In this document: piece by piece, positions 41,027 through 51,800 of the stretch | How the letters are laid out: each line of letters starts with the position of its first letter | How positions within the stretch are numbered: the first letter of the stretch is position 1 | Source of the DNA: Roseivivax lentus | GTDB lineage: Bacteria > Pseudomonadota > Alphaproteobacteria > Rhodobacterales > Rhodobacteraceae | Assembly (NCBI RefSeq): GCF_900156805.1 | Contig: NZ_FTOQ01000011.1 | Location: 1 to 64,000 of the forward strand | DNA: 64,000 nt | Direction: 5' to 3' | Position numbers and translations under genes: made by a program | Notes under the pieces: model-generated | The model's database searches: none | Seen by the model: only the letters and a program-made list of their open reading frames with translations | What the model was told of the DNA's origin: nothing

Positions 41027-44000
41027 ATGACGGAACGGATACCTTTCTCCGCGATCTCTTCCATCTCTGGCACGGACTCGGATGGCATCCATCTGTTGTG
41101 GGGTCTGCCGGGCTATGCTCCGGCATCGCTCAGGGGATTCAGCATTCAGCGTCGCGATGCCCGGGATCGGCAGGAGAGGTTCACCTGCCACGACCTGAAC
41201 CCCGTCGAGTTGAATATCCTGCATGCCACGCACCGGTTGTCCGTCCCGGTTGCGGAAATCGGTTACCGCCAGACGCAATGTCCGACGGGTCCGCGCAGCG
41301 TGCCGGACGAGCCCTCGGCCGATATGCCGGACGGGCGCATCTGTGCGGAGTTCCGGAAAGACCCGCCGGGCCTCGTCCGGGACCGCATCGAGCGGGCGGG
41401 ATTCCGCTTCGATCCTGACGGATCATCCACCAATCGGCTGGAAATCGCGGGTGTCGATGCCGGTCAGGGGCTGCTCTTCGAGGAAGAGTTCACCTTCGAT
41501 CTCGATGCCCCTGCCGGCCTGATCGAACTGGACATCTGGGCCTCGGGTGACGCGGTCTGGATCGCGGCCATCTCGGATGCAGGTGAAACGGTGTTTTCCG
41601 ACACGCGGCCACTGCCGCGCGAGGCCCGATTCAGTCTTTCGATCCTCGCGGAAAACATCGTTCAGGTGCGCCTGAGTGTCGAGGGCGGCAAGGCGGTGAT
41701 CCTGCGCGTCTGTCGCAGCGATCCCGGCAAACGCGCGACCGTTTTCGAAACGCTCGCAGGCAGGCGCCTCAAGAACCCCGTGACGCTTGACGACGTGACC
41801 TATTCGTCCTTCGACCGACAAGGTCAGGCGCTGGCCAGGAACGCCATCGCGCCCTTGGGTGCCGTGCGAGGTCTTGCTGTGGCGCAACGCATGGCCATCG
41901 ACCTGCCGCCGGGTGCACGCGGGGTGGCATTGCGGATCCTGCACACTTCGCGCAGCCCGAAACTCCGGGGGCTGGACGCCGCCGGCCGTGAACTTTTCTC
42001 GTCGGTTTCGCGGATCCCGACCAATACCCCGACCACGCTGACATTCACACAGACCGGGCTCGCCCGGATCGAAATCACCGCGCCCCAGGCCGAAACGATC
42101 CTGCTGGAGACCTGCATCATCGGGGCGGGCGCATTGGCACTGCCGCGTCTGGCTTCGCCCGAGCGGTTCGCATTTGTCGGCGCGCCGGACGCGCTGACCG
42201 CCGTAACCTCGGTGGCTGCGATAAGAGGCGTACCGCAGGGGTGCGCGCGCTATGACATAGACCTGCGCCGGTTGGTTCCGGCCGCGCGTATCAGCGTCGG
42301 CGCAGCGGGCGCGCTGCTGATTACCTTCAGCGAAGGCAAAGCGGTGCATTCCCGCATTCTCACGGATCCAGGCGGTCTTCAGAACGCCGAAGTCCGACTG
42401 GATGGCGCCGGGCTGGACCGCGTCGTGCTCTATCTCGGCGCGCCCGCAAACTCGCTGCGAATTTGCAGCGTGGATTTCGCCGACAGGAAGGCCGAGGAGG
42501 CCGAATGGTCCGGTGTGCCCTTCATCGTCCGCAACCTCCAGATGCCCTTTCGGCGCATTGATCCGGCATTGAGCAACCTCGCCGACGAACGAAACCGCGC
42601 CGAACCGCGCCTCATCGATCCCGAAACGTTCGAACCGAACCGTTTCGAAGAGGTGTCGGGCTATGCCAACGCCGTCGCACAAGCGGCCCATGACTGGCCC
42701 GGCACGTTGGCGACCGTCCGCACCCGGTCCGACCCGCAGGAGGATCATGTCGAGGTGTCCGCCTGGCCGTTTCTGATGTCTCTGTCCACGGATGCCGGCT
42801 GGCGCCGGATGCTGGCGCTCGGGCATCTCGACAAGGACGGCCTTGTCGAGGGCAACCGCTACGATTACCGCATCACCGCGGAGTTTCGTCGCGCCGATAT
42901 CGACGAGACGATCTACAGCTTTCATACCGTGCCCACGGGTTTGAAAGTTCCCGGCGCGTTTGCGTTGGATGACCTGGAATGCAGCCTGCTCGGCCGCGGT
43001 GAGGTGGTCTGGCGAAGCGATGCACCGGGCGGCGCGGTCGAGCCCGGGCGGCGCGGGCTGCGCTTCCGTCCCCTGATCCCGCACCTGCCGACATTGCGTA
43101 TGACCTTGCCTGTCCCCGCAGACCGGATCGCACTCGAATTCGCGCCCGGCGAGATGCAGAATGTCGAGATCATCACCGACTCAGACGCGGCGGACGCGGC
43201 GGGCCAGCCGCGCACCAAGCGGCAGAACCTCGGCGCAAGTCGTCGTATCGATCTGGAGTTCGACTTCCCGATCGACAGTTTCATGCTCACCGGTTCAGCG
43301 GTGCTCTATGCGGTGCGCCTGCCCCGCTACGCCAAGGGCATCGATCCCGAAGAGGCCGTGCTGCGATCCTCCACGCTCAGCGGCATCCGGTTCGAGGCAG
43401 GCACGCCCACTGCCGCGCCATCCGCCTTGGGCACGGTGAACCTGCAGACCGCGCCGGTGGTGACCGATACCAATCTCGGGTCACGGGATGCACCGCAAGA
43501 CCTCGGCTTTCGACTGCATTGGCCGGCGCCGCCGCCCGCGGGCGGAATTGAAGCACTCTGGCCGGCGGACCTTGCGGCCGCACCGCCGACGGAGGCGCTG
43601 TTTTACTGGATCGAACGGCGCGAGTTGGGTGGTGCCGACTGGAAGCGGCTATCGGATGATGAGGGGCCGATCCGCTTCTTCCGTTCCAGCGGCGTCCAGA
43701 CCGATCCGCCCCAGGTGCATTGGGGCGCCGATCTGCTGGCTCTTTTCCCCGCCAGCTCCGCCCCCGTGCCCCCTGTCGATCCCTTGGTGAGTGCCTCGGA
43801 CGTGCTGACCGCCCCGCAGCAGCCCGGACCCGCGCCCGGAACGCTCTTCCAATACAGGGTCCAGAGCGTCGACGTGATCGGTCGGACCTCGAGCCCGCGC
43901 ACAGGCTCCGTCGTCCGGCTGGAGAAGCGCCGTCCGCCGCCCATGCCGGCCGGGCCGGTCATGGCATCGCCGCTGAACACCGAACAGGAAGCGCGCGGCG

Positions 44001-45883
44001 TGACCGTGCGCGTGATCCAGGCCGGGGAGCCGGGCCTGAGCGACGGCGACCTGGTCCTGCTTGGCCCGTCCTCCAATATCGTCGTGATCGAATGGGGCTG
44101 GCACGACAATCAAAGGTCGGAGGATCCGTGGGTCACGGAATTCAGGATTTACTGGGAACCGAAACCCTTCGACCTGGTGAACGGCAACATCACCGGTCCG
44201 CATGCGATGTCAGGCGGCCAGATTCTGGTGCCCGTGCAATTCGATCGTTCCGTTCCTGTCGATTTCATGAAGAACCGGCGATTGCGCATGGGCGATACGA
44301 CCTACAAGGTCGTGTCGCATCCGGCGGGCAGCACCGTGACCATGCGGTTGAACCCGTCTCCGACGCGGCCCGGTGCGCGTCCGCAACCCGGACCGTTCCG
44401 CTTTCGCCCCATGCTGGACGGCAGTGAATTGCGCCCCAGCCGGTGGCAAGAGCGCGTGGCCATCGTGCCGCTGACCGCGGAAACACGCTACCGACACGTG
44501 ATCCGCGATCGGCTGACCTTCAGCGAGGCCAACCCGATCCAGCGCATCTGGGCGGGCGTGACGGCGGCGGACAACCAGTCCTACATTCCCGATGAACGCA
44601 TCTCCGGGCCCCTGTCGGGCCGCTCGGGAAACGAATCGAGCGTGGCCGCGGTTTCCGCGGATGCGCGCCGCTATGGGCGCCCGGCCTTCACGCCGCCGCC
44701 TTTGTTGCCGGCGGCACCGGTCATCCTGACCTCGGAGCCGATCCGCGGCGAGGTGGCGCATGTGCTGGACCTCGCGGCCGATATCGCGGCGGGCGCCATC
44801 ACCCCGGGCGATCTGGTTGTGGTCGAACGGCTGAACCTCGTCGAGATCACGGCCCGGCTTACAGCCACCGCCACGGGCGCGACGCTCAGCGCGCCGGACG
44901 GGTCCGCGCGCGCATACACGCCCGCCGCCCCCGCCGATCAGGCGGAGTTGACGGGCCAGCTGGCCAAGGGCCCGCCCGGACGGGTGGCCGGCAAGTTCCT
45001 GCGAGACATTCTCGGCCAGTTCGAAACCGACTTCGATACCCTTTGGGAGCGGACGACGCCACAGCCGGTGCCGTTCGGCGCGCTCAACATCACCCTGCCG
45101 TCGGATGCCGCGCGCTATGTCTTCCGGGTGCGGCGCGCCGATGCGACCGGGCGGGTGTCTGCGCGCGGGGCTGTCACCGATCACATCTATCGCGTGCCCG
45201 ACCTGCGTCCCCCGTCGACGCCGGAGATCCGGTTCGTCGCATCGGCAGGAGCCATGGCGCAGACCAGGGCACGACTCACGGATCGCTTCGACATCGACGC
45301 TGTCGCCTTTTTCGTCCTGGCAACGCCTGTGGGGGCCGATTTCGGTCCTGCCACCCGCACACCGCCTCAAGTGCTCCGGGTGCCCAACCTTCAAGGCCAA
45401 TACCCGGATGCCGGTATCAGGCTGCGTCTGGCCACAGGCCGGATTCTGAACCCGATAAAGGCCACGCGGGCCCAATCCGTCACCGACGGCCCCGAGCGGG
45501 AATTCTCTGCTGACCTCCCCGTTGGTCTCGACGCGCAGGGCGCCGTCTGGGCGGTGGCCCTCAACCGCGACGGAGCCCCGTCGCGCCCGGGCGGGCCCGT
45601 CCTCGTTCTGGGCGATCCCGCACCGCTGAGCGTGCCGACGCTTGTCGTGACCGCGAATGGCGCCGAAGACCTGCTGAGCTGGTCCGATGCTCCCGCGGCC
45701 ACGGAGATCGCCTTCGAACGCTCCACCGATGCGGGGGCGACATGGACAAGGGTCACGGGCTGGCGCCGCCCGGGCGCCGGGACGTTGAGTGTCGATGCCG
45801 GCGGGGGCGGCGCCCGGACCTACCGCATCGTATTGCGCAGCGCACGCACGACCGCGGACGGCACAGCCGTGAGCCCGAGCTAG
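41027..45883 (+). CDS. Giant protein with fibronectin-III-like segments, function unknown
   Basis: The product has 1618 residues. It is predicted beta-rich throughout, with many Pro/Arg/Asp and several segments that read like fibronectin type III strands (FQYRVQSVDVIGRTSSPRTG, YVFRVRRADATGRVSARG, GFRLHWPAPPPAG). No signal peptide, membrane segment or catalytic motif was seen. ATG at 41027 was preferred to an upstream TTG. It leads an operon with a phospholipase-D-like protein (15 bases on) and a 2116-residue protein. I do not recognise the family; an extracellular or injected scaffold is possible but unsupported by a secretion signal. Confidence 0.75.
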   Translation: MTERIPFSAISSISGTDSDGIHLLWGLPGYAPASLRGFSIQRRDARDRQERFTCHDLNPVELNILHATHRLSVPVAEIGYRQTQCPTGPRSVPDEPSADMPDGRICAEFRKDPPGLVRDRIERAGFRFDPDGSSTNRLEIAGVDAGQGLLFEEEFTFDLDAPAGLIELDIWASGDAVWIAAISDAGETVFSDTRPLPREARFSLSILAENIVQVRLSVEGGKAVILRVCRSDPGKRATVFETLAGRRLKNPVTLDDVTYSSFDRQGQALARNAIAPLGAVRGLAVAQRMAIDLPPGARGVALRILHTSRSPKLRGLDAAGRELFSSVSRIPTNTPTTLTFTQTGLARIEITAPQAETILLETCIIGAGALALPRLASPERFAFVGAPDALTAVTSVAAIRGVPQGCARYDIDLRRLVPAARISVGAAGALLITFSEGKAVHSRILTDPGGLQNAEVRLDGAGLDRVVLYLGAPANSLRICSVDFADRKAEEAEWSGVPFIVRNLQMPFRRIDPALSNLADERNRAEPRLIDPETFEPNRFEEVSGYANAVAQAAHDWPGTLATVRTRSDPQEDHVEVSAWPFLMSLSTDAGWRRMLALGHLDKDGLVEGNRYDYRITAEFRRADIDETIYSFHTVPTGLKVPGAFALDDLECSLLGRGEVVWRSDAPGGAVEPGRRGLRFRPLIPHLPTLRMTLPVPADRIALEFAPGEMQNVEIITDSDAADAAGQPRTKRQNLGASRRIDLEFDFPIDSFMLTGSAVLYAVRLPRYAKGIDPEEAVLRSSTLSGIRFEAGTPTAAPSALGTVNLQTAPVVTDTNLGSRDAPQDLGFRLHWPAPPPAGGIEALWPADLAAAPPTEALFYWIERRELGGADWKRLSDDEGPIRFFRSSGVQTDPPQVHWGADLLALFPASSAPVPPVDPLVSASDVLTAPQQPGPAPGTLFQYRVQSVDVIGRTSSPRTGSVVRLEKRRPPPMPAGPVMASPLNTEQEARGVTVRVIQAGEPGLSDGDLVLLGPSSNIVVIEWGWHDNQRSEDPWVTEFRIYWEPKPFDLVNGNITGPHAMSGGQILVPVQFDRSVPVDFMKNRRLRMGDTTYKVVSHPAGSTVTMRLNPSPTRPGARPQPGPFRFRPMLDGSELRPSRWQERVAIVPLTAETRYRHVIRDRLTFSEANPIQRIWAGVTAADNQSYIPDERISGPLSGRSGNESSVAAVSADARRYGRPAFTPPPLLPAAPVILTSEPIRGEVAHVLDLAADIAAGAITPGDLVVVERLNLVEITARLTATATGATLSAPDGSARAYTPAAPADQAELTGQLAKGPPGRVAGKFLRDILGQFETDFDTLWERTTPQPVPFGALNITLPSDAARYVFRVRRADATGRVSARGAVTDHIYRVPDLRPPSTPEIRFVASAGAMAQTRARLTDRFDIDAVAFFVLATPVGADFGPATRTPPQVLRVPNLQGQYPDAGIRLRLATGRILNPIKATRAQSVTDGPEREFSADLPVGLDAQGAVWAVALNRDGAPSRPGGPVLVLGDPAPLSVPTLVVTANGAEDLLSWSDAPAATEIAFERSTDAGATWTRVTGWRRPGAGTLSVDAGGGGARTYRIVLRSARTTADGTAVSPS

Positions 45884-45897
45884 GGAAAGGACAGACG

Positions 45898-48876
45898 ATG
45901 CCCACATTCATCTCGCCCTTTGCCGACCCTACGCGATGGAACTTCGCGCGCGCGCCATCGGTCACGATGCCGGTCGGCACGCGCTATGCCGGCCATGTCA
46001 TGCCCGTGGTCCGCGCCACGGCAGCCGCCGCGGAGGCCCTCGTCTGTCCGACCCGCGCCATGTTGCGGATAACGGATGTGACAGGCCCGCCCGCCCTGCG
46101 CTTTGCGGAATTGGAACCGATGGCCTTCGGCGCACCGGCTGTGGCGCGCCGGCTGACCGGCGGTATCCCGACCCTGTACCTGATCCTCGACGGTGCCCCC
46201 ACCCTTACCCCGGGCACAGGAGACCCGCTATCGGCTGGCGACGCGCTGCTGACGGCGACGGCCGTGTCCTTCGGTCTGTTCGATCAGGGTCGGGCGGAAC
46301 TTGACACGGCCGCGGCGTTGCAAAACCTCGTCGATGCGATGACGGCCGCAGGCGATACCGCAGCGCCGACGGCCGGCACCTCTGCGGTCGCGGACCTGAT
46401 CACTGCCATCGCAGGCGACATCACCCCGTCCCCGATGCTGGTGCTGGACACGGCAGGCCGTCGCGTCCGCGCAGGAAGCTTCCGCATCAACCGAACCGGC
46501 GGAGCGGCGGCCATCGACCTGAGCCTCGATCCGGCCGATGACGGTGATCTGCAACAGGCGCTGAGCCGGGCGCGCGCTGGCGATCCGACCCTGCCGGCCG
46601 ATCTGACGGGGCTGGGTGCCGGTGCGAGCATCGAGCAGATCGCACCGGTGCCCGGCGCGGCGCAATGGGCGGCATTCGCAAACCCTGCGCGCACCGGTGC
46701 GGCACCGTTCGACATGGGCTCCAACCGCCATTTCACGACTACCGACCTTCATGACTGGTTTCCCGCGCAAGACGCCGTTCCCACGGGTGCTGCGGCCTCT
46801 CCTCTCCAGCGTTTCACCAAGGGCAACCGGATCACCACGTTCCTGAACGGCCCGCCCTATTTCGACGACCTTTTCGCGGCATTGCACGCGGCGGATGCTG
46901 CAGGTGGCGGGGTGCACCTGGCGGGGTACTCCATGTATCCCGGCGCGCCGCTGATCAAGCGCCGCTGGAACGACGATCTCGGGACGGACCTGTCGATCTC
47001 GGCCGCGGACAACCGGGCAGGCGCGGGTGACGTGCCCGTGACGCTCGAACAGGCCAATGCGCGGATCTCGAGCGCGGGCCAGGGGGGGCGCTTCCTGCCG
47101 CTGCGGTTCATCAATTCCGACGATCTCTCGGCGGTGACGGCGGTCGAGATCCTGGTCGTCCACGTGCTTGGCATGACATTGATGATCCTCAACATCTTCG
47201 GGGTCCGGTTTGCGCGCATGAACACGGCGGGGATCATCGTGCTGATGGCCGTGATCCTGACCAATGCGATCATCATCTCCATCCTCACGGCGAACGGCGC
47301 CGCGGCGCTGGAACCGAGCAAGGATGCGGTCGACCGTCTGGACGGCCAGGGCGGCGTCTCGGAGGCGCGCCTGGACGGCCTGCCCGTCAGCAAGGATGAC
47401 AACCCGCTGGTCGACGGGTTCGACGGGGCACTGAACAGTCTTGTCTTCGGCGCGGTCTTCGGCGCGCTCGAGCGGTTCGGCGCGTTTCACCAGAAGATCG
47501 CGATCGTGAAGACACCGGCTGATGTGATCGCCTATTGCGGCGGGATCGATCTGAACCCTGACCGCATCGACGACGAACGCCACCTCGCGGCCTCACCTTA
47601 TCAGGACACCCAGATCCGCATCGACGGTCCCGCCGTGCGCGACATCGCTCTCACCTTCGAGCAGCGCTGGACCCGCGAGGCCGGCGCGGCCTCCCCCGCC
47701 ATCGCCACCCCTGCCCTTGCCGACCTGCCGACCTCGGGCACCATGATCGCGCAGGTGGCGCGCACCTATCCGCAGGCCCGCGCTGCGGCGCGCGGCCTCG
47801 ATTTCGCGCCACAGGGCGACGCGACGCTGGTGCGGGGGGTGCTCGCCGCCATCGCCGCCGCGCGCGAATACATCTTCATCGAAGACCAATACATGACGCC
47901 CCCACCCGTGTATCGCGCGGCAATGGTTCAGAAGGTCGCCAATCGCGAGATCAAGTCGATGATCATCTGCGTGCCGAACGTAACGGACCAGCCGTTCGGC
48001 GAGGAAAAGCGCAACGCGTTCATCGCCGATCTGATCGCGGCCGATGCCGGAGCGGGCATCGTGAAGGTCGGCTATCCCCGTCAGCAAATCGTCATGCCCA
48101 GCGCCGAAACCGGGGCGATGCAGGGAAAGCTGCGCCTCACGAAAGACGTGGATGTCGGCGACACAGAGATCTTCGTGACCCCGCAGACACGGGTGCCCGC
48201 GACGCCGTTCTGGCTGTCCGTCGGTGGCGAGATCATGCGCGCCTATGACGATGTCGCGGTACCTTTGCCGGACCCCGGGGATGTGAACGGCGCAAAGGGA
48301 TTACAGGTCGACCGCGGAGCCGATACCCGGATCACGGCCGGACCGCCCACACCTGCCGGGGCATCGCCGAGAAAGCACAAGGAGGGGGATGCCGCATCCA
48401 TCGTGAACCTGGCCGGGATCTACGTTCATTCCAAGCTGATGATCATCGACGACGTGTATCTCAACATCGGCTCGGCCAACGTGAACCGCCGGGGGTACTT
48501 CCACGATGCGGAATGCAACGTGCTGACCCTGCCCGAAGCCTTGCGATCCGATCCGCGCAACACGGTCGCCAAGTTCCGCACCCAGCTCTGGGCCGAAATG
48601 CTCGATCTGCCCTACCCGATGAGCGAACCCATCCTGCGCGACCCGGTCGCATCTTCTGCGCTATTCGACCGCAACCAGTTCCTTGGCAACAGGTTCGTGC
48701 CGCTCGAGGCGATGCCACACCATCTGGTTTTCGGCGCGGTCACCGGGGACAGCGTCGCGGGCGCGTTACTGACCTCGGTCACCGGTCTGGGCGTGTTCAC
48801 GCTCGGGACGCTGGAACGTGAAGCGTTCTTCGACGCCGTGGTCGATCCGACAACCGATCTGGAAGACAGGGTGTAA
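45898..48876 (+). CDS. Phospholipase-D-like protein with an internal membrane hairpin
   Basis: The product has 992 residues. The first ~300 residues are Ala/Thr-rich and unrecognised. Two HKD-type motifs follow: a degenerate one at about H531 (FHQKIAIVK, where the usual Asp is Lys, then YCGGIDLNPDRID) and a good one at H844 (VHSKLMIIDDVYLNIGSANVNRRG is the region; HxK-x4-D is intact). Between residues about 411 and 470, ahead of the first HKD, lie two hydrophobic segments (LVVHVLGMTLMILNIFGV, IIVLMAVILTNAIIISIL), which is unusual for this family. PLD enzymes hydrolyse or transfer phosphatidyl groups or nucleic-acid phosphodiesters. GGGAAAGGA precedes the ATG. Confidence 0.8.
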   Translation: MPTFISPFADPTRWNFARAPSVTMPVGTRYAGHVMPVVRATAAAAEALVCPTRAMLRITDVTGPPALRFAELEPMAFGAPAVARRLTGGIPTLYLILDGAPTLTPGTGDPLSAGDALLTATAVSFGLFDQGRAELDTAAALQNLVDAMTAAGDTAAPTAGTSAVADLITAIAGDITPSPMLVLDTAGRRVRAGSFRINRTGGAAAIDLSLDPADDGDLQQALSRARAGDPTLPADLTGLGAGASIEQIAPVPGAAQWAAFANPARTGAAPFDMGSNRHFTTTDLHDWFPAQDAVPTGAAASPLQRFTKGNRITTFLNGPPYFDDLFAALHAADAAGGGVHLAGYSMYPGAPLIKRRWNDDLGTDLSISAADNRAGAGDVPVTLEQANARISSAGQGGRFLPLRFINSDDLSAVTAVEILVVHVLGMTLMILNIFGVRFARMNTAGIIVLMAVILTNAIIISILTANGAAALEPSKDAVDRLDGQGGVSEARLDGLPVSKDDNPLVDGFDGALNSLVFGAVFGALERFGAFHQKIAIVKTPADVIAYCGGIDLNPDRIDDERHLAASPYQDTQIRIDGPAVRDIALTFEQRWTREAGAASPAIATPALADLPTSGTMIAQVARTYPQARAAARGLDFAPQGDATLVRGVLAAIAAAREYIFIEDQYMTPPPVYRAAMVQKVANREIKSMIICVPNVTDQPFGEEKRNAFIADLIAADAGAGIVKVGYPRQQIVMPSAETGAMQGKLRLTKDVDVGDTEIFVTPQTRVPATPFWLSVGGEIMRAYDDVAVPLPDPGDVNGAKGLQVDRGADTRITAGPPTPAGASPRKHKEGDAASIVNLAGIYVHSKLMIIDDVYLNIGSANVNRRGYFHDAECNVLTLPEALRSDPRNTVAKFRTQLWAEMLDLPYPMSEPILRDPVASSALFDRNQFLGNRFVPLEAMPHHLVFGAVTGDSVAGALLTSVTGLGVFTLGTLEREAFFDAVVDPTTDLEDRV

Positions 48877-48891
48877 AGGGGGTGCACGGCC

Positions 48892-51800
48892 ATGGCCATG
48901 AAGCTGAGTGAACTCCTCTCGCTCCCCGGGGCTGCGGATTTCCTGGAAGGGTGGCCGCCGCGCATCCAACCCAATGCCGGATTGGAAGCGACGTCGGATG
49001 CCGATTACCTCAGCTGGCTTGCCTTCCTCGACATGGCGGTATCGGTCGAGGATGTCCGTTTCGGCGCCGATGCGAATGGCGTCGGGGTCGAGGCGACGCT
49101 GACCGCCAACATGGAGCAAGGCGCGTTTTCCGACGGTTTTCCCTTTGCGATCTTCACCCTGTCGGATGTGCAGTTCCGCATCCTCAACATCTCCAGCTCA
49201 CAGCCGGTCAGGCTGATTGCCCGGCTGACGGATGCCGGGCCGGAAGTCTTGCTGGAGGGTCTGCCCGTCGAGATCGGTCTGCCCGAGGGATTGGTGATCC
49301 CCCCGGACCCGGAAGAGGGCACCAGCGACGTTGCCGAAATCGAGAAGAAATCCGGAAAGTTTATATCCGGCTCGGCGAAACCCGACGACCAGGAAATCAT
49401 CATTCGGCGGTCCGGGCGCACGACCATCCGCACCCATATCCGGCTGCACATGGATGCGGCGGGCGATTTCACGATGCGCTTCGCCGTGCCGGTCAATTTC
49501 TCCAAATGCAAGCTTTCGGGTATCCCCTGCCTTGCGGTTCACGGGTTCACGCTGATCCCGTCACCCACCCGCGCCACCGACGAGCTGGGCTGGATACACC
49601 ATGGCCTGGAGCCTTGGGACGCGGATGCCAACCCGATACAGGGGCAGTTCGCGGTTCGCGCGCTCGAGATCGACCCGATGGCCGAACCGATCCGGGATGC
49701 GGCCAGGGCGCTGACCGATACGAACGACACCGATCCCACGGCGGTGTTGGTGATCGAAGACCTCGTCGTGCCGTTCTATTCCCTTTGGGTCCTGCCGATC
49801 CCCCGGCATATCACCATCGGCGTGCGGCGACGGAACGTGGACCCCTTCGACATCGAGGAAGTCTTCGATTTCAACAAGGCACCGGTCAAGGGACAGATTT
49901 CGAGCGATCCCAACCTTCAGCTCATACTCGAATCCTTCTTTTTCCGATCCATGCCCATCGAAGAGCTGGATCGTGACCTCGGCCTGACCTTCAAGGCCGG
50001 GTTGGTCATCGGCTCGAGCGCGGCGCCGGGCGAAAGCGGCGAAACCATCGACCACAACACGATCCTGTTGGAGCTGGGCGAAAATTACACCGTGCGCGCA
50101 GGCTACAAGCGCGAGTTTTCCGCAGGCGGTCTGCCCGAGGCGGGCACGGGCGGCGCGCGCACGATCAACGACTTGCTGCACTGGGAAATCGCCAATACCG
50201 AACTGGACGTGATGGCGCTTCGGGCAGGCTATGCCATCGGCAAGGCCGTCTCCGATGGCGCGGGTTTTGCCGATTGTTTCGAACTCACCATCGATTTGTG
50301 GGTGACCATCGCCAATACCGATGCGGGCGTCGTACAGATCCGGGGCCTTTCGGGCAACGAGACCACCTTCGCCGTCACCGATCTGGGATGGAAACAAGGC
50401 AGCTTGAGCCTGAAGACACTCGCCTTTCCGGACGGGGTCATGATCGTGATTGCCAGAGTGGCCTACGTGATCCTGGAGGAACTGGGCCTCGCCGTGGAGA
50501 ACGGCGCCACCTATTTCACGATCACGGGCGGGCTGGGCTTCGAATTGCCTTCCGGTTTCAAAGGCTCGGCATCGGTCAAACGCCTTCGCTTCAATATCGC
50601 GGGAAATCCCGACGCGCCCACACCATTGCTGGACGGTGCCTTCGCACGTTTCGAGGCGCCACAGGTCAAGATCGAGTTTGGCGGTTACTACACCAAGAAG
50701 ACCGTCGATCAGAACGAGATCGAGGAATTCGCGATGTCGGGCAAGGTCGCCGTCGATCTCGGCGCCGACAATTTCTCCATCGGGCTCGACATGATCCTCG
50801 GCAAGGTGCGTGGCCCGGTCGACGACTTCAATTACCAGCTGTTCTTTCTTTTCGCGCGCGCCTCCATTCCGGCCGCGGCCTTTGAATTTCGCGGGGCGCG
50901 TTTGCTGTTTGCAAACAACATGCAGCCGAAGCTGGACGAGCAGAAGCCGGGGCAGCTTCGATATTACACCTGGTACAAATCGTCTCTCGATACCCTCTCC
51001 GTTCCGGCTGAGAGGCGGCTTGCGAAATGGCAGGCGCAGAACGATGCCTGGGCATTCGGCGTCGGTCTCAACGCCTCCATCGCGAGCTTGGGCAAGATCC
51101 TCGAACTGGGCGTGTTCGTCATGGGGCTCGATGGGCCAGAGGAAGGCGGATTGCTCATCGTCGGCGAGGCCTTTCTGGCCTCGAACCCGAAGCCCGTCGC
51201 CTTCCTTGCCATCGAGTGGGACGGCAAGGAGGGCCGCTTCTCGATGCTGCTGGGCATCGATCTGTCCATCGCTCATTTCGTCGACGGCGCGCCGGATTGG
51301 TTGGGCAGCCTGATCACGATCACGGGCTCGCTGTTCATCTCGAATGATCCGGGCACGGTTGCGATCGGACGGATCGCCGATCAGCGCAGCTGGTTCCGGC
51401 TGGTGTGGAACATCGACTTCCTGCTCGGAAAGACCTTCTTCGAGATCGGCTTCTGTTTCGAATGGAGCGAAGGCCCGGACGGAGCCACGGGTTTCGGCCT
51501 GATCGTTCGTGCGGCTGGCGGCATGAACGCGGGCATCATCCGGCTGGAATACAATCTCGGCTTCGGCCTTGTCGTTGCCAGCTTCAACACCGGGTCGTCC
51601 GCATTCGCGGTCGCGGTCTGGATCGAGGGTGGCCTGCGCTTCGTGCTGTTCGGTTTCATCCGGTTCGGAATTTCCGCCAAGATCGAATTTCGCGTCGTCG
51701 GGCCGGACCCGTCACGCGGGGAGCTGACATTCACGATCAAGCTCGAAACGCCCTGGTTTCTGCCCGATATCACCTGGACTTTCGAAAAGGAGTTCGGAGA

